A DNA stretch of 64,000 nucleotides from contig JANXOF010000016.1 in the NCBI GenBank assembly GCA_025353725.1, forward strand, positions 124,001 through 188,000, given 5' to 3'. Below are positions 52,234 through 61,207 of the stretch, piece after piece; position 1 is the stretch's first letter; each line of letters starts with the position of its first letter. The notes under the pieces were generated by a model. The model had not been told where the DNA came from. It worked only from the letters and a program-made list of their open reading frames with translations, and did no database searches. A program made the position numbers and the translations under genes. The DNA comes from Polyangiaceae bacterium. GTDB taxonomy: Bacteria; Myxococcota_A; Polyangia; Polyangiales; Polyangiaceae.

Positions 52234-52794
52234 GGTTGGAGGCTTCGGCGCATGTCGCGCCGGGGCGCCCTTCGAGCGGCGCTCGCTGAACGTTCAGCGA
52301 CGCCGCGAGTCGGGCTCGTGGGGCACGGAAGTCTGTGGTTGAGCGACGATTGACGTGACTTATCTGACGACTGGGCTGGCGAAGTTCAGGCGTGCGTGGA
52401 GCCGTGAGAGCCGATGCGATTCTGGGTTGAATTCGACCGAGGCGCGCGCGTGGCGTGAGCGCTGGGTTTGGGAGTTCCTCGCCTTTGTGAGTCTCTGACG
52501 TCGGGACGCGAATTGTGCGAAGCGCCAACGTCTTCACTGAACGTCAATGTCATATACTTAGATAAGTAAGACGGCGCACGCCGGTGGAGTGTAACGCGCG
52601 GTCGGCTGACGTTCGGAGCGTTGCGCACTGGGCGCTAAACATCCGGAACAGTGGGAGAAAAAGAGCACGCGTACGCCCTAAGAGGGATGCGAACGCGTGA
52701 CGCAGTCGCGTAAAGTCCATGCGTTGTCGAGATTCGCATCTTAGTGCGTGTGTGCGGCAGCGCATGGAAATGACGGAGAGAGCTATGAGGGACG
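52234..52794. other. Intergenic, hairpin and leader only
   Basis: About 560 bases between the TRL gene and the OmpA/TSP3 gene. It contains the hairpin at 52276-52306 and, around 52550-52570, an AT-richer patch with ACTTA-GA-TAAGT. Minus-strand frames here (up to 118 residues) show no structure, so none is called. The OmpA promoter must lie in this stretch; I cannot place it. Confidence 0.6.
52276..52306. other. Strong GC-rich hairpin after the TRL gene
   Basis: An 18-bp perfect palindrome (52283-52300, TCGCTGAAC/GTTCAGCGA), extended by GCGGCG (52276-52281) and CGCCGC (52301-52306) with a one-base bulge. No T-run follows, so it is not a classical terminator, but it may end or protect the transcript. 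Confidence 0.6.
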
Positions 52795-54762
52795 ATGACC
52801 AGTAGGCGGAAGATTGCAGTGGGCGCAGCACTAACTACACTTGGCCTTTCCTTTGCGGATACCGCGAATGCTCAGGCTGTGGAACCCGGTTTCGCGGTCA
52901 ATCGCTTCGAGCCTTCGGAGCGAAACAACGAGTGGTTCGTCAATGACACCCTCGACCTTCGCGGAAAGCTTCGACCGTCGTTCGGCGCAATGCTCGAGTA
53001 CCAATATCGTCCGCTCGTCGTGCGTACGTCGAATGGCGATATTGTCTCGAGTCCCGTGAGAAACATGGCCACGCTCCACCTGGGCGTAGCCGTAAATCTC
53101 TTTGACCGAGTTCGGTTGGGACTCAACCTCCCAATCGTGATGTTCGAGGATGGACATCAAACAAACATCGGAACGAAGACGATCGCGTTGCCGGCGAGCG
53201 ATCAATCGATAGGTGACGTGCGCGTGGGAGTCGATTTTCGACTGTTTGGCGAACACCTGTCGCCCATCACCATGGCTATCGGCGGCCAGGTGTGGTTCCC
53301 GACAGGGAGCAAAGAGGAGTACACGACCGACGGCAACGTTCGCGTGGCTCCGCACGTTACCGTCGCGGGTGACATCGACATGTTCACCTACTCGGCACGC
53401 CTTGGCGTTCAGTTTGGGCGTCCGGAGCGGTATTTCGGTGCGACGAAACTTGGGCAAGAGTTCAACTTTGCCGCCGCCGCGGGCCTGCGTGTCATCGACA
53501 AGCACCTCGTCGTCGGACCCGAGGTGTTTGGTAGCGCCGTGATTGCGAGCGATCCGGCCGTTGGGAACACGACGGGGACCGTCGACCAGTCGTCTGGACA
53601 AAGTGCGCTCGAAGGGCTCCTTGGCGCGCACTACACGGCGGGGAGTGTACGTGTGGGTGCCGCCGGCGGGCTCGGCTTCACGAGCGGGCTCGGGTCGCCT
53701 GAACAGCGCTGGATTCTGAGCTTTCAAATCGCGCCGCCGATGAACGACGACAGCGACGGCGACGGTATCCTCGATAAAGAGGATGCGTGTCCGGCGACGC
53801 CGGGCGTTCGTAGTGAAGACCCCGCGAAGAACGGTTGCCCTCCCGATAGCGACGGCGACGGCATTCTTGACCCCGACGATGCGTGCCGCGACGTGCCAGG
53901 CGTGCGAACGAACGACGCGAAAACGAACGGTTGCCCTGCGCTGAACGACGATGACAAGGACGGCATCCCGAATGAGAAGGATGCTTGCCCGACTGTCGCC
54001 GGCGTCGCGAACAGCGACCCTGCGAAGAATGGCTGCCCGGCGGATCGTGACGGCGACGGAATTCTCGACGTGGCCGACGCGTGCATCGACGTTCCCGGAA
54101 CTGCGGACGCGGACCCGAAAAAGAACGGCTGCCCGAGCGACAAAGATGGCGACGGGATCGCCGACAAAGACGACGCGTGCGTCGACGTGAAGGGCGTCGC
54201 TTCGGCCAAACCCGAGTTCAACGGTTGCCCGACCGACATCGACAACGATGCCATCGCCAACGAGCAAGATGCGTGTCCGCGCGAGCCGGGCAAAACGAGC
54301 GCTGATCCGAAGAAGAACGGCTGTCCGGCGGCCTACGTGAGCGGTGGGCTCATCAAAATCATCGATCAGGTAAAGTTCAAGACGTCGAGTGCGGACATCC
54401 TCCCGGGCAAAGACAGCGAGGAGATCCTCCAAGCCGTGTTGGCCGTTCTCAAGGAACACGCCGAAATTAAGAAGCTGAACGTCGAAGGTCATACAGACAA
54501 CGCGGGTAACGCGAAGTTCAACAAGACGCTGAGTGCCAATCGCGCGGCATCGGTCGTCAAGTGGCTGACGGGACACGGAGTCGACAAAGCGCGCCTCGCG
54601 AGCGCAGGTTTCGGCCCAGATCGCCCACTCTCGGACAACACGACCGAGGACGGTCGACGTCAAAACAGGCGCGTTGAGTTCCACATCGTCGGCGACGACG
54701 GCTCGACGAGCACAACGACCGCGCCTCAGCCCACGGCTCCCAAGCCTGCGACTAAACCCTGA
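52795..54762 (+). CDS. OmpA family protein with thrombospondin type 3 repeats
   Basis: 655 residues. Signal peptide ending TANAQ; a predicted beta-barrel of about 290 residues (ATLHLGVAVNLFDRVRLGLNLPI etc.); six calcium-binding TSP3-type repeats of about 32 residues from 316 to 512 (DGDGILDKEDACP form, with Cys spaced for disulfides); then an OmpA C-terminal domain with IDQVKFKTSSADILPG, VEGHTDNAGN and QNRRVEFHIV, and a Thr/Pro tail. Links outer membrane to peptidoglycan. ATG with GAGGG upstream. Confidence 0.93.
   Translation: MTSRRKIAVGAALTTLGLSFADTANAQAVEPGFAVNRFEPSERNNEWFVNDTLDLRGKLRPSFGAMLEYQYRPLVVRTSNGDIVSSPVRNMATLHLGVAVNLFDRVRLGLNLPIVMFEDGHQTNIGTKTIALPASDQSIGDVRVGVDFRLFGEHLSPITMAIGGQVWFPTGSKEEYTTDGNVRVAPHVTVAGDIDMFTYSARLGVQFGRPERYFGATKLGQEFNFAAAAGLRVIDKHLVVGPEVFGSAVIASDPAVGNTTGTVDQSSGQSALEGLLGAHYTAGSVRVGAAGGLGFTSGLGSPEQRWILSFQIAPPMNDDSDGDGILDKEDACPATPGVRSEDPAKNGCPPDSDGDGILDPDDACRDVPGVRTNDAKTNGCPALNDDDKDGIPNEKDACPTVAGVANSDPAKNGCPADRDGDGILDVADACIDVPGTADADPKKNGCPSDKDGDGIADKDDACVDVKGVASAKPEFNGCPTDIDNDAIANEQDACPREPGKTSADPKKNGCPAAYVSGGLIKIIDQVKFKTSSADILPGKDSEEILQAVLAVLKEHAEIKKLNVEGHTDNAGNAKFNKTLSANRAASVVKWLTGHGVDKARLASAGFGPDRPLSDNTTEDGRRQNRRVEFHIVGDDGSTSTTTAPQPTAPKPATKP
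53740..54328 (+). repeat. Six TSP3 coding repeats
   Basis: About 96-bp units, each coding for DxDGDGI-DxxDAC followed by a spacer with NGCP. The Asp/Asn-rich loops bind calcium in related proteins. The units differ in sequence, so the array is not recent. Confidence 0.85.
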
Positions 54763-54811
54763 TCTAGCCAGCTACCTACGTAGTGGGCTCAATAAAAATT
54801 CGAGGATATGA

Positions 54812-57800
54812 ATGAAGTCAATTAGGACAAAAACGCTCAGTCGCTTAGCCGCGCTGGGTCTCGTGTTTGGCTCGGGGGCGTGCAACAACACCGTCGGCGA
54901 AGTGCCGGCGGAGGAAGTCTCCGCAGCTCGCCAGGCGGTTTGGGTCAACGGAGGTTTCGAGGTCGGCGCGGGCGCGACGGTCCCGACGGGGTGGGGCGCT
55001 TCGTCGAACCTCAACTCGAATGGCGTGACATTCCAAACCCCCCAGACCTACGCAGGACTCGGGTTACAACCTGGAGGCGCTGTCGCCATCGAAATCGTCG
55101 GCGGACCGAATACGCCAGTCGAGAGCTTGAGTGACCTCAACGCTCCTGCCGTGAAATTCCCGCGTTATGGAAGCGGTGCAGCTCGCATCAATAACTCGCC
55201 GTCAGTACTCGGTAATGGGCAAAACTCGAACACGTTAACCCAAACGATGGTAATCGGGCCGGGCGACATCGACCCCGTCGACGGAAAGATTCACACGCGG
55301 TTCACCATCGCGCCGATCCTTGAAAACCCTAACCACCCTGCAGCGCAGCAGCCTTATTACTTCGTCCAAATGACGAACAAGAGCAACGGCGACGCCGTGC
55401 TCACGCAGGACTTCGAAGTCTCGAATGCTCCAGGCGTTCCTTGGCAGAACGCTGGAAATAGCGTTCTGTTTACGTCTTGGCAGCTCGTCGACCTTGACCC
55501 GGGGTCCACCGTCGCGCTCGGCGACACCGTCGAGCTAAAAGTAATTGCCACCGGCTGTCAGCCGAGTGGTCACTACGGGCGCGTGTACGTCGACGCCTTC
55601 GGTAATCGGCCTCCCGGGACCTTTGTTCAAGGTCGGGTGCAAAAGCTCGCCAACGCTGGCGAAGACATCGCGTACGACCTTACGTACGAAAACGGGGCGA
55701 ACACTCCCGCAACCTCGACGGTCGTGACGTTCGCTACGCCGAACAACACGACGTTCAAATCGATAAGCGGCATCAACGGTTGTACGCTTCCGGCGGTCGG
55801 TGCCGCCGGTTCTATCGTGTGCCCTATTGGTACAGTGGCCGGCAACACGTCCGGCACACTCAAGGTCGTCGTCACCATTGACCCTGCGACGGCCGTGGGG
55901 ACGCGTATTAACCAAGGTGATTACAAGATCAAATCCGATGGGCTCACGGAGCTGCTCGGACCCCATCTTGCGACGGACGTAACGTCGGGTGCGACGTACA
56001 CTGACCTTCGCACCACGATCTCGAGCGGTCTCGCCTCGATTGATTGGCTTGCGCCCATTTCGTACCAGATCGTGGTGAAAAACGCGGGACCCAACGCGGC
56101 ACCTGTGGTGAATGTAACGGATTCCTTCCCCGCGCAACTCACGGGGATTACCTGGACCTGCGCGGGTAGTGGCGGCGGCGTATGTGGCGCCGCGGCCGGT
56201 ATCGGAAACCTCGCGACGACGGCAAATTTGCCGCTCAACGCGACGGTGACCTACACCGTCAACGCGAGCGTGGTTGCCGGGGTTGGAATCGGCAAGCTAG
56301 TCAACGCTGCGACGGCGACGCCGGGCGGTACCGTCACCGAGTCTGCGTCGTTCGACAACACGGCTTCGGAGACGATTCCGATCGTCACGCAACGCGTGTT
56401 GACAATTACGAAAAACAACCTGGGCACGATTTCATCGTTCCCGGCCGCGATCAATTGCGGTGCGAATTGCACGACGGCGAATGCTAAGTTTGCCGACGGA
56501 TCGGCGGTCGTGCTTCACGCCGACACACCCGCGGGCGGTCAGTTCATCCGTTGGGGTGGCGCGTGCAGCGGCGCTCTGCCGGACTGCACCGTGACGATGG
56601 GAACCGCGCAAACGGCCACGGCAAAGTTTGTCGGCGCGCCAGGCACTATTGCCATTGTCGACGGCGGCACGCAGTCGACGAAGGTCACGACCGCGTATGC
56701 CAAGGCGCTCCAGGTCGTCGTCAAAGACGGTCAGGGAAATGCAGTTCCGAACGTGTGGATTAGCTACGGCGTTGCGCCTTCGGGAGCGAGTGCGTCTCTC
56801 TCTACGTACGGCACGACGACGGACAGCAACGGGAATGCCTCCGCGACCGCGTGGGCCAATACCGTTTCTGGGCTCCACGAAGTAAGCGCGACCTATCCGG
56901 GCGCGCTCGCGCCCGTGAAGTTTGCGCTTACGAATACGCCGGATGCGGCGGCTGCCATTGCGATCGCGAACGCGAGTAGCAATCAGGCCACCCTCGTTGG
57001 CACACCCTTCGGTTTGCCACTCACGGTATCCGTCGTCGACAAGTTTGGTAACCCCGTCCCGAGCGCGAACGTTACCTTCGTTCGGCCCGCGGGCGAGCCG
57101 AACGCGAAGCTCTCGGCACCCACGGCCACGACCGACGCGAACGGCAACGCGACGGTGACCGCCACGGCAACCAGTGTCGTCGGTACGTACATCGTCACCG
57201 CCGGCCTCGACGCCAATGGGCCCACGGTCGACTTTGTGCTCAGCAACACGGGAATCGCCCCGCTCTCGCTGAGCATCGTGTCGGGGACGCCTGCCAACGG
57301 CACGGTCAAAACGGCGTTCGCGGCTCCGCTCAAAGTGCTCGTTACCTCAAACGCGGTTCCGGTCAAGGGTGCGCTCGTCACCTTCGTCGCACCTGCGCGT
57401 GGTGCATCCGCCACGTTGAGCGCCTTTACGGCTACGACCGACGCGCTCGGACAAGCGCAAGTCACGGCAACGGCGAACGCGAAGTCGGGCGCCTACTCCG
57501 TTGTGGCCTCCAGCAACGGCGCGAGCAAGGCGGCAGCGTTTGCCCTCACGAACGACGCTGGAGCTCCGGCTCGCATCGTGGTCAGTGGTCTCTCCTCACC
57601 TCAGAGTGCGCTCATCAACAGCGGTTTTCCTCTTCCGCTCATCGCCACGGTGGTTGACGCGGACGGTAATCCCGTGGCGGGCAAGACCGTTACGTTTGCC
57701 GCACCCGGTTCCGCCCCGAAGGCTGTTCTCAGCGCCGCCTCAGCCGTGACAAACGCAAACGGACAAGCCCAAATCACGGCTGTCGCCGGAAGCACGGTAG

Positions 57801-59251
57801 GCACCTACAGCGTCACACTCAGTACCCCGGGCGTCCCGAATGGCGCTATTTCGCTCACGAATACGGGCGTCGCGCCAAACACGCTCGTCATCACCTCCGG
57901 TAATCCGCAGTCATCGACGGCGGGCGCCCCTTTTGCTCAGAAGATTACGGTCAAAGTCCTCGACGCTTCGGGCCTCCCGATCGCCGGGTCGACAGTAACG
58001 TTTAGCGCGCCCTCGAGCGGACCGTCTGCGACGCTGAGCTCCGCATCTGCCGTAACCAACGCCCTCGGTATTGCCGAGATCACGGCGACGGCAGGCGAAC
58101 AAGCCGGCCTCTATCTCGTCCAGGCAGCCTTGCCGGGTACGAGTGGCGAGGTTGCCTTTCAATTGACGAACGCGCCGGGCGCTCCGTTCTCGGTCGGTGT
58201 GGCGGCCTCGGCCTCACCCCAGTCGACGATCGTGACGACGGCGTTCGCGCTACCCTTGTCGCTCACCGTGGCCGACAAGTTTGGCAATCCGGTCGCTGGC
58301 GTCATCACAACGTTCGCACTTCCCGCAGGCGAGCCGACGGCAAGCCTAGGCAAGACGACCCTCGCGACCGACCGTTACGGTTCGGTAAGCACGCTCGCTC
58401 TCGCGGGCAAACAGGAAGGCACCTACGCAGTAGCGGCAAGCGCCGCTGGAGTCGCGACTCCGGGGACGTTCGCGCTCACCAACTCCAAAGGCGCGCCCGC
58501 GACGATCGGTATCAAGAGCGGTGCATCGCAGTCGACGACCGTGCTTACGAACTTCAAGGACGCGATCGTTGCCACGGTGGCTGACGCCAACGGCGCGCCG
58601 GTTGCGGGTGCGGTGATTGTCGTTACCGCTCCGACCACTGGAGCGAGCGGTACGTCTTCACCACAAACAGTCGTGACCGATGTTGTCGGTTCGGCCGCGC
58701 TCACCGTGACAGCGAATGACAAGGCTGGCACGTTCACCCTCGCTCTTTCGGTGGGAGGCGCTTCAACCCCCGCGAACGCGAACCTCACGAACGTCGCGCT
58801 GCCGGTACCGGCGCCACCGCCGCCACCGGACACGTCAACAAACGCGAAGCCGGCGTCGATTCTCCCGACGCAGACGACGCTCGACGTAGCGACGGAAGGT
58901 TCAACGACCCTATTCGCCGCGACGGTCAGGGCCGCGGGCGGTACGCCGTCCGGCACCGTTCGGTTCCAAGTTGACGGCCGCGACGTCGGCACGGCGCCAC
59001 TCAAAGGCAGTACGGCGACGCTCGACCTTCAAGGCGTCGCGCCGGGCAGTCACAAGGCGACCGCGTTTTATGATGCGCAGTCGACATTCGAGGCAAGTAA
59101 TTCGGGCTCAAAGGACTTCGCTATCGCGGACGCCTTTGTCCTTCAAGGTGGCGGAATCGGCTGCTCGTCGAGCCGCACTACGGGTGGAAACTGGTTTGCC
59201 TTCCTCGGTATCGCGGGCGTAGCCCTCCTGCTTCGCCGTCGCCAGCGCTAA
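54812..59251 (+). CDS. Giant Ig-repeat surface protein with MYXO-CTERM-like end
   Basis: 1479 residues. N-terminus ends at GSGAC, a possible lipobox. Residues about 40-230 are beta-rich; then DUF11-like (AGPNAAPVVNVTDSFPAQLT), an InlB-type repeat (LTITKNNLGTISSFPA to GACSG), and seven Big_1-type Ig domains of about 100 residues ending LTN or LSN (from about 607 to 1330). A PAPPPPPD linker precedes one more Ig-like domain (SGTVRFQVDGRDVG). The end is GGGIGCSS, hydrophobic segment, LLLRRRQR, matching the tripartite MYXO-CTERM signal for surface transfer. ATG with GAGGA upstream, 49 bases after the OmpA gene. Confidence 0.9.
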   Translation: MKSIRTKTLSRLAALGLVFGSGACNNTVGEVPAEEVSAARQAVWVNGGFEVGAGATVPTGWGASSNLNSNGVTFQTPQTYAGLGLQPGGAVAIEIVGGPNTPVESLSDLNAPAVKFPRYGSGAARINNSPSVLGNGQNSNTLTQTMVIGPGDIDPVDGKIHTRFTIAPILENPNHPAAQQPYYFVQMTNKSNGDAVLTQDFEVSNAPGVPWQNAGNSVLFTSWQLVDLDPGSTVALGDTVELKVIATGCQPSGHYGRVYVDAFGNRPPGTFVQGRVQKLANAGEDIAYDLTYENGANTPATSTVVTFATPNNTTFKSISGINGCTLPAVGAAGSIVCPIGTVAGNTSGTLKVVVTIDPATAVGTRINQGDYKIKSDGLTELLGPHLATDVTSGATYTDLRTTISSGLASIDWLAPISYQIVVKNAGPNAAPVVNVTDSFPAQLTGITWTCAGSGGGVCGAAAGIGNLATTANLPLNATVTYTVNASVVAGVGIGKLVNAATATPGGTVTESASFDNTASETIPIVTQRVLTITKNNLGTISSFPAAINCGANCTTANAKFADGSAVVLHADTPAGGQFIRWGGACSGALPDCTVTMGTAQTATAKFVGAPGTIAIVDGGTQSTKVTTAYAKALQVVVKDGQGNAVPNVWISYGVAPSGASASLSTYGTTTDSNGNASATAWANTVSGLHEVSATYPGALAPVKFALTNTPDAAAAIAIANASSNQATLVGTPFGLPLTVSVVDKFGNPVPSANVTFVRPAGEPNAKLSAPTATTDANGNATVTATATSVVGTYIVTAGLDANGPTVDFVLSNTGIAPLSLSIVSGTPANGTVKTAFAAPLKVLVTSNAVPVKGALVTFVAPARGASATLSAFTATTDALGQAQVTATANAKSGAYSVVASSNGASKAAAFALTNDAGAPARIVVSGLSSPQSALINSGFPLPLIATVVDADGNPVAGKTVTFAAPGSAPKAVLSAASAVTNANGQAQITAVAGSTVGTYSVTLSTPGVPNGAISLTNTGVAPNTLVITSGNPQSSTAGAPFAQKITVKVLDASGLPIAGSTVTFSAPSSGPSATLSSASAVTNALGIAEITATAGEQAGLYLVQAALPGTSGEVAFQLTNAPGAPFSVGVAASASPQSTIVTTAFALPLSLTVADKFGNPVAGVITTFALPAGEPTASLGKTTLATDRYGSVSTLALAGKQEGTYAVAASAAGVATPGTFALTNSKGAPATIGIKSGASQSTTVLTNFKDAIVATVADANGAPVAGAVIVVTAPTTGASGTSSPQTVVTDVVGSAALTVTANDKAGTFTLALSVGGASTPANANLTNVALPVPAPPPPPDTSTNAKPASILPTQTTLDVATEGSTTLFAATVRAAGGTPSGTVRFQVDGRDVGTAPLKGSTATLDLQGVAPGSHKATAFYDAQSTFEASNSGSKDFAIADAFVLQGGGIGCSSSRTTGGNWFAFLGIAGVALLLRRRQR
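56632..58800 (+). repeat. Seven tandem Ig (Big_1-like) coding repeats
   Basis: Seven units of about 300 bp, each with a VxDxxGNPV/P-type first strand, a T-x-A/P turn, a TDANGNAT-type loop and the LTN/LSN end. Units vary in sequence, so no recent expansion is evident. Confidence 0.85.
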
Positions 59252-59285
59252 TCTCGAACGCGGTCTAAAGGCCGCATGGTGAATG

Positions 59286-59325
59286 AAAACGCGGCCCCGG
59301 GACCTCCGGGTGCCGCGTTTTCTCT
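59286..59325 (+). terminator. Intrinsic terminator of the Ig-repeat gene
   Basis: Perfect 10-bp stem AAAACGCGGC (59286-59295) and GCCGCGTTTT (59312-59321) with an inner CCCGG/CCGGG pair, then TCTC. The A-run on the minus-strand side could help to end the convergent di-haem gene too. Confidence 0.85.
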
Positions 59326-59331
59326 ATTTGC

Positions 59332-61038
59332 CTAAAGCGTTTTTAAGTAAGCGAGGAGTGCTTGCGTAGAGGCCTCGTCATTTGCGAAATCATAGGGACC
59401 GTTGAATAGCGCGCCAGAGTGTCCTTGGTTGCTCTGTCCGAGTCGCTTCGTGTCATACCGTGCAGTGCCCGAACTCCACTCGAAGCCGACGCCCGTTCGG
59501 TCGTAGTTGTAATTGCCTCGGAAGAACGTAGCTGGCCGTTCCTTTTCAATGAGGAGTTGCCTTAGTGTTGGCACGGAGCCGTTGTGAAGGTACGGCGCAC
59601 GCGCCCAGATACCGTCGAGCGGCCCAGCCAGGTAGCCCCCTGATGCTCCCAGCACGGACCTATCAGCACTCGCTTTTGAGCACTCAGGCAACGACTTATC
59701 CTTGCACGAGGCTTCGATGGCGTCGCGTAGGGCGAGGCGCATGCCGGGTGTCACGCCGACGGCGCGCGTTAGGTCTGTCCCTACGTCGCCTGCCGGATAG
59801 ACCGTGCCGCGGCTATCGTGGCATGAGCTGCACGACCGCTCATAAATCGTGCGGCCCGTGCTCACCAACGTGCCGCTGGGCGTGTCATCGACGAACGGAT
59901 AAGCCGCCGACGGTAGACCGCCAAGAAACTTGGTGACGACTTGCGCGTTCTTAAAGTCGACGGCCGAAGGCTCTCCGATGTTACCAACGGCGGACGCGAG
60001 ATTTCGCAGGAGTGGTTCCGTGATGAAACCGTCCCACTGACCTCGCGGGCGAGCCTTTGCGTTTGAGTTCCACACGCTCGGATAGTCCGCATAGGCCGGA
60101 GCTGTCGAAAGAAATTTCGTGAGCTTTGACGCGTTTCGAGGTTCGAAGAAAGCGGTTGGCGTCAACGATGCTCCCCCAACACCGAAGATGTCGACTTGGC
60201 CCGGTACTCCGTTGATAAGCAGGTCCTTGTCGTTCTTGTATGCGTTCGTGAGCGACCCTGCACGGAGCTTGGCTTCGGCATCTAAGACGCCATGGTGGAC
60301 TTTGTCATAGGCGAATCCGATAAGTAGTGATTCATACGTTTCACGCGCGGGATCGTTCGGATAAAGCCAGCCTCGACTTTTGCGCCCGAGTGCGGCTTTG
60401 ACGTTTTCCAACGTAAATTTAGGGTCGTTGACGACCTCGTAGAATTTTTCGCGAAGTGCGGCTGGATTGAAACGCGTATTCGGCGCACCCATGACATACC
60501 TCAATTTGCCATCAACCATGACTCCCCCCGTGTGGCACGCACCACAGGTGAGGGCGGCGACCGTCAGCCCCGTGTTGGTCGCCCAGCCAAAGCCGTACGG
60601 CAAACCTAGCGTGTTCTTCTGTGAGGCGAATTCGTCCTTCGCCTCAGTTGGAAGAAGGCCGAGCTCGGCGGCCCATTGGCTCGAAAACTTATCGGGCACC
60701 ACATCTTCGAAAAGTTTTAGTAAAATAAGAGGCATTCCGATATTCCCTAGTGGAACATCTCTAAACCCGTGGAGACCTTCCGGGTTCGCTCGGAGGTAGG
60801 CCTCTTGGGTGGCATTTGCGCTCGAAAGGTTCACCTCGCTGTCTTGGGTGTCGTCCGAGGCCGTGAGGCACCCGGGCGCTGCCACGAGAGCAGAGGCCAC
60901 GAGTGAGGCGAGGAGGAGGGAGGACGTATGCTTTAGGTGATCCCGAAGTTTGCGGCGTGGCGTCGCCTCGTCTGGCGGTGCCGTCTCACCCGCTTGAAGT
61001 GACGTGTGAGAGACCGATTTTGTAGGGTAGTGGGTCAC
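59332..61038 (-). CDS. RoxA/MauG-like di-haem c-type cytochrome lipoprotein
   Basis: 568 residues. Signal sequence with hydrophobic SLLLASLVASALVAAPGC (Cys57) suggests a lipoprotein. Two haem c sites: CGACH (165-169) and CSSCH (403-407). The segment GIWARAPYLHNGSVPTL near 472-488 is the form seen in RoxA-type rubber oxygenases and di-haem peroxidases, as is FFRGNYNYDRTGVGF. Whether it oxygenates polymers or acts as a peroxidase cannot be said; RoxB-type genes occur in myxobacteria. GTG start at 61038. Confidence 0.85.
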   Translation of the reverse strand: MTHYPTKSVSHTSLQAGETAPPDEATPRRKLRDHLKHTSSLLLASLVASALVAAPGCLTASDDTQDSEVNLSSANATQEAYLRANPEGLHGFRDVPLGNIGMPLILLKLFEDVVPDKFSSQWAAELGLLPTEAKDEFASQKNTLGLPYGFGWATNTGLTVAALTCGACHTGGVMVDGKLRYVMGAPNTRFNPAALREKFYEVVNDPKFTLENVKAALGRKSRGWLYPNDPARETYESLLIGFAYDKVHHGVLDAEAKLRAGSLTNAYKNDKDLLINGVPGQVDIFGVGGASLTPTAFFEPRNASKLTKFLSTAPAYADYPSVWNSNAKARPRGQWDGFITEPLLRNLASAVGNIGEPSAVDFKNAQVVTKFLGGLPSAAYPFVDDTPSGTLVSTGRTIYERSCSSCHDSRGTVYPAGDVGTDLTRAVGVTPGMRLALRDAIEASCKDKSLPECSKASADRSVLGASGGYLAGPLDGIWARAPYLHNGSVPTLRQLLIEKERPATFFRGNYNYDRTGVGFEWSSGTARYDTKRLGQSNQGHSGALFNGPYDFANDEASTQALLAYLKTL

Positions 61039-61207
61039 ATCTGCTTACATCTGCATTTGATGTGCCTTTGACCTTGCGACCTGATTCAGAGCGCTTTCCA
61101 GGCTGATAAGCGAGGCGCCGGGCTCGTTCTGTGGGTTCGTCGACCCAGGACATGAGGGTCGGAGGATCCAACCGCTAGGCTCGAACGCCTGACGGTTTGC
61201 AGGGGCG

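Noticed and set aside
52831-54684. 617-residue minus-strand frame
   Set aside because: Fully antisense to the OmpA/TSP3 gene; the repeats in it mirror the TSP3 units.
55535-58400. Long minus-strand frames in the Ig-repeat gene
   Set aside because: Antisense of a repetitive coding region; no domain logic.
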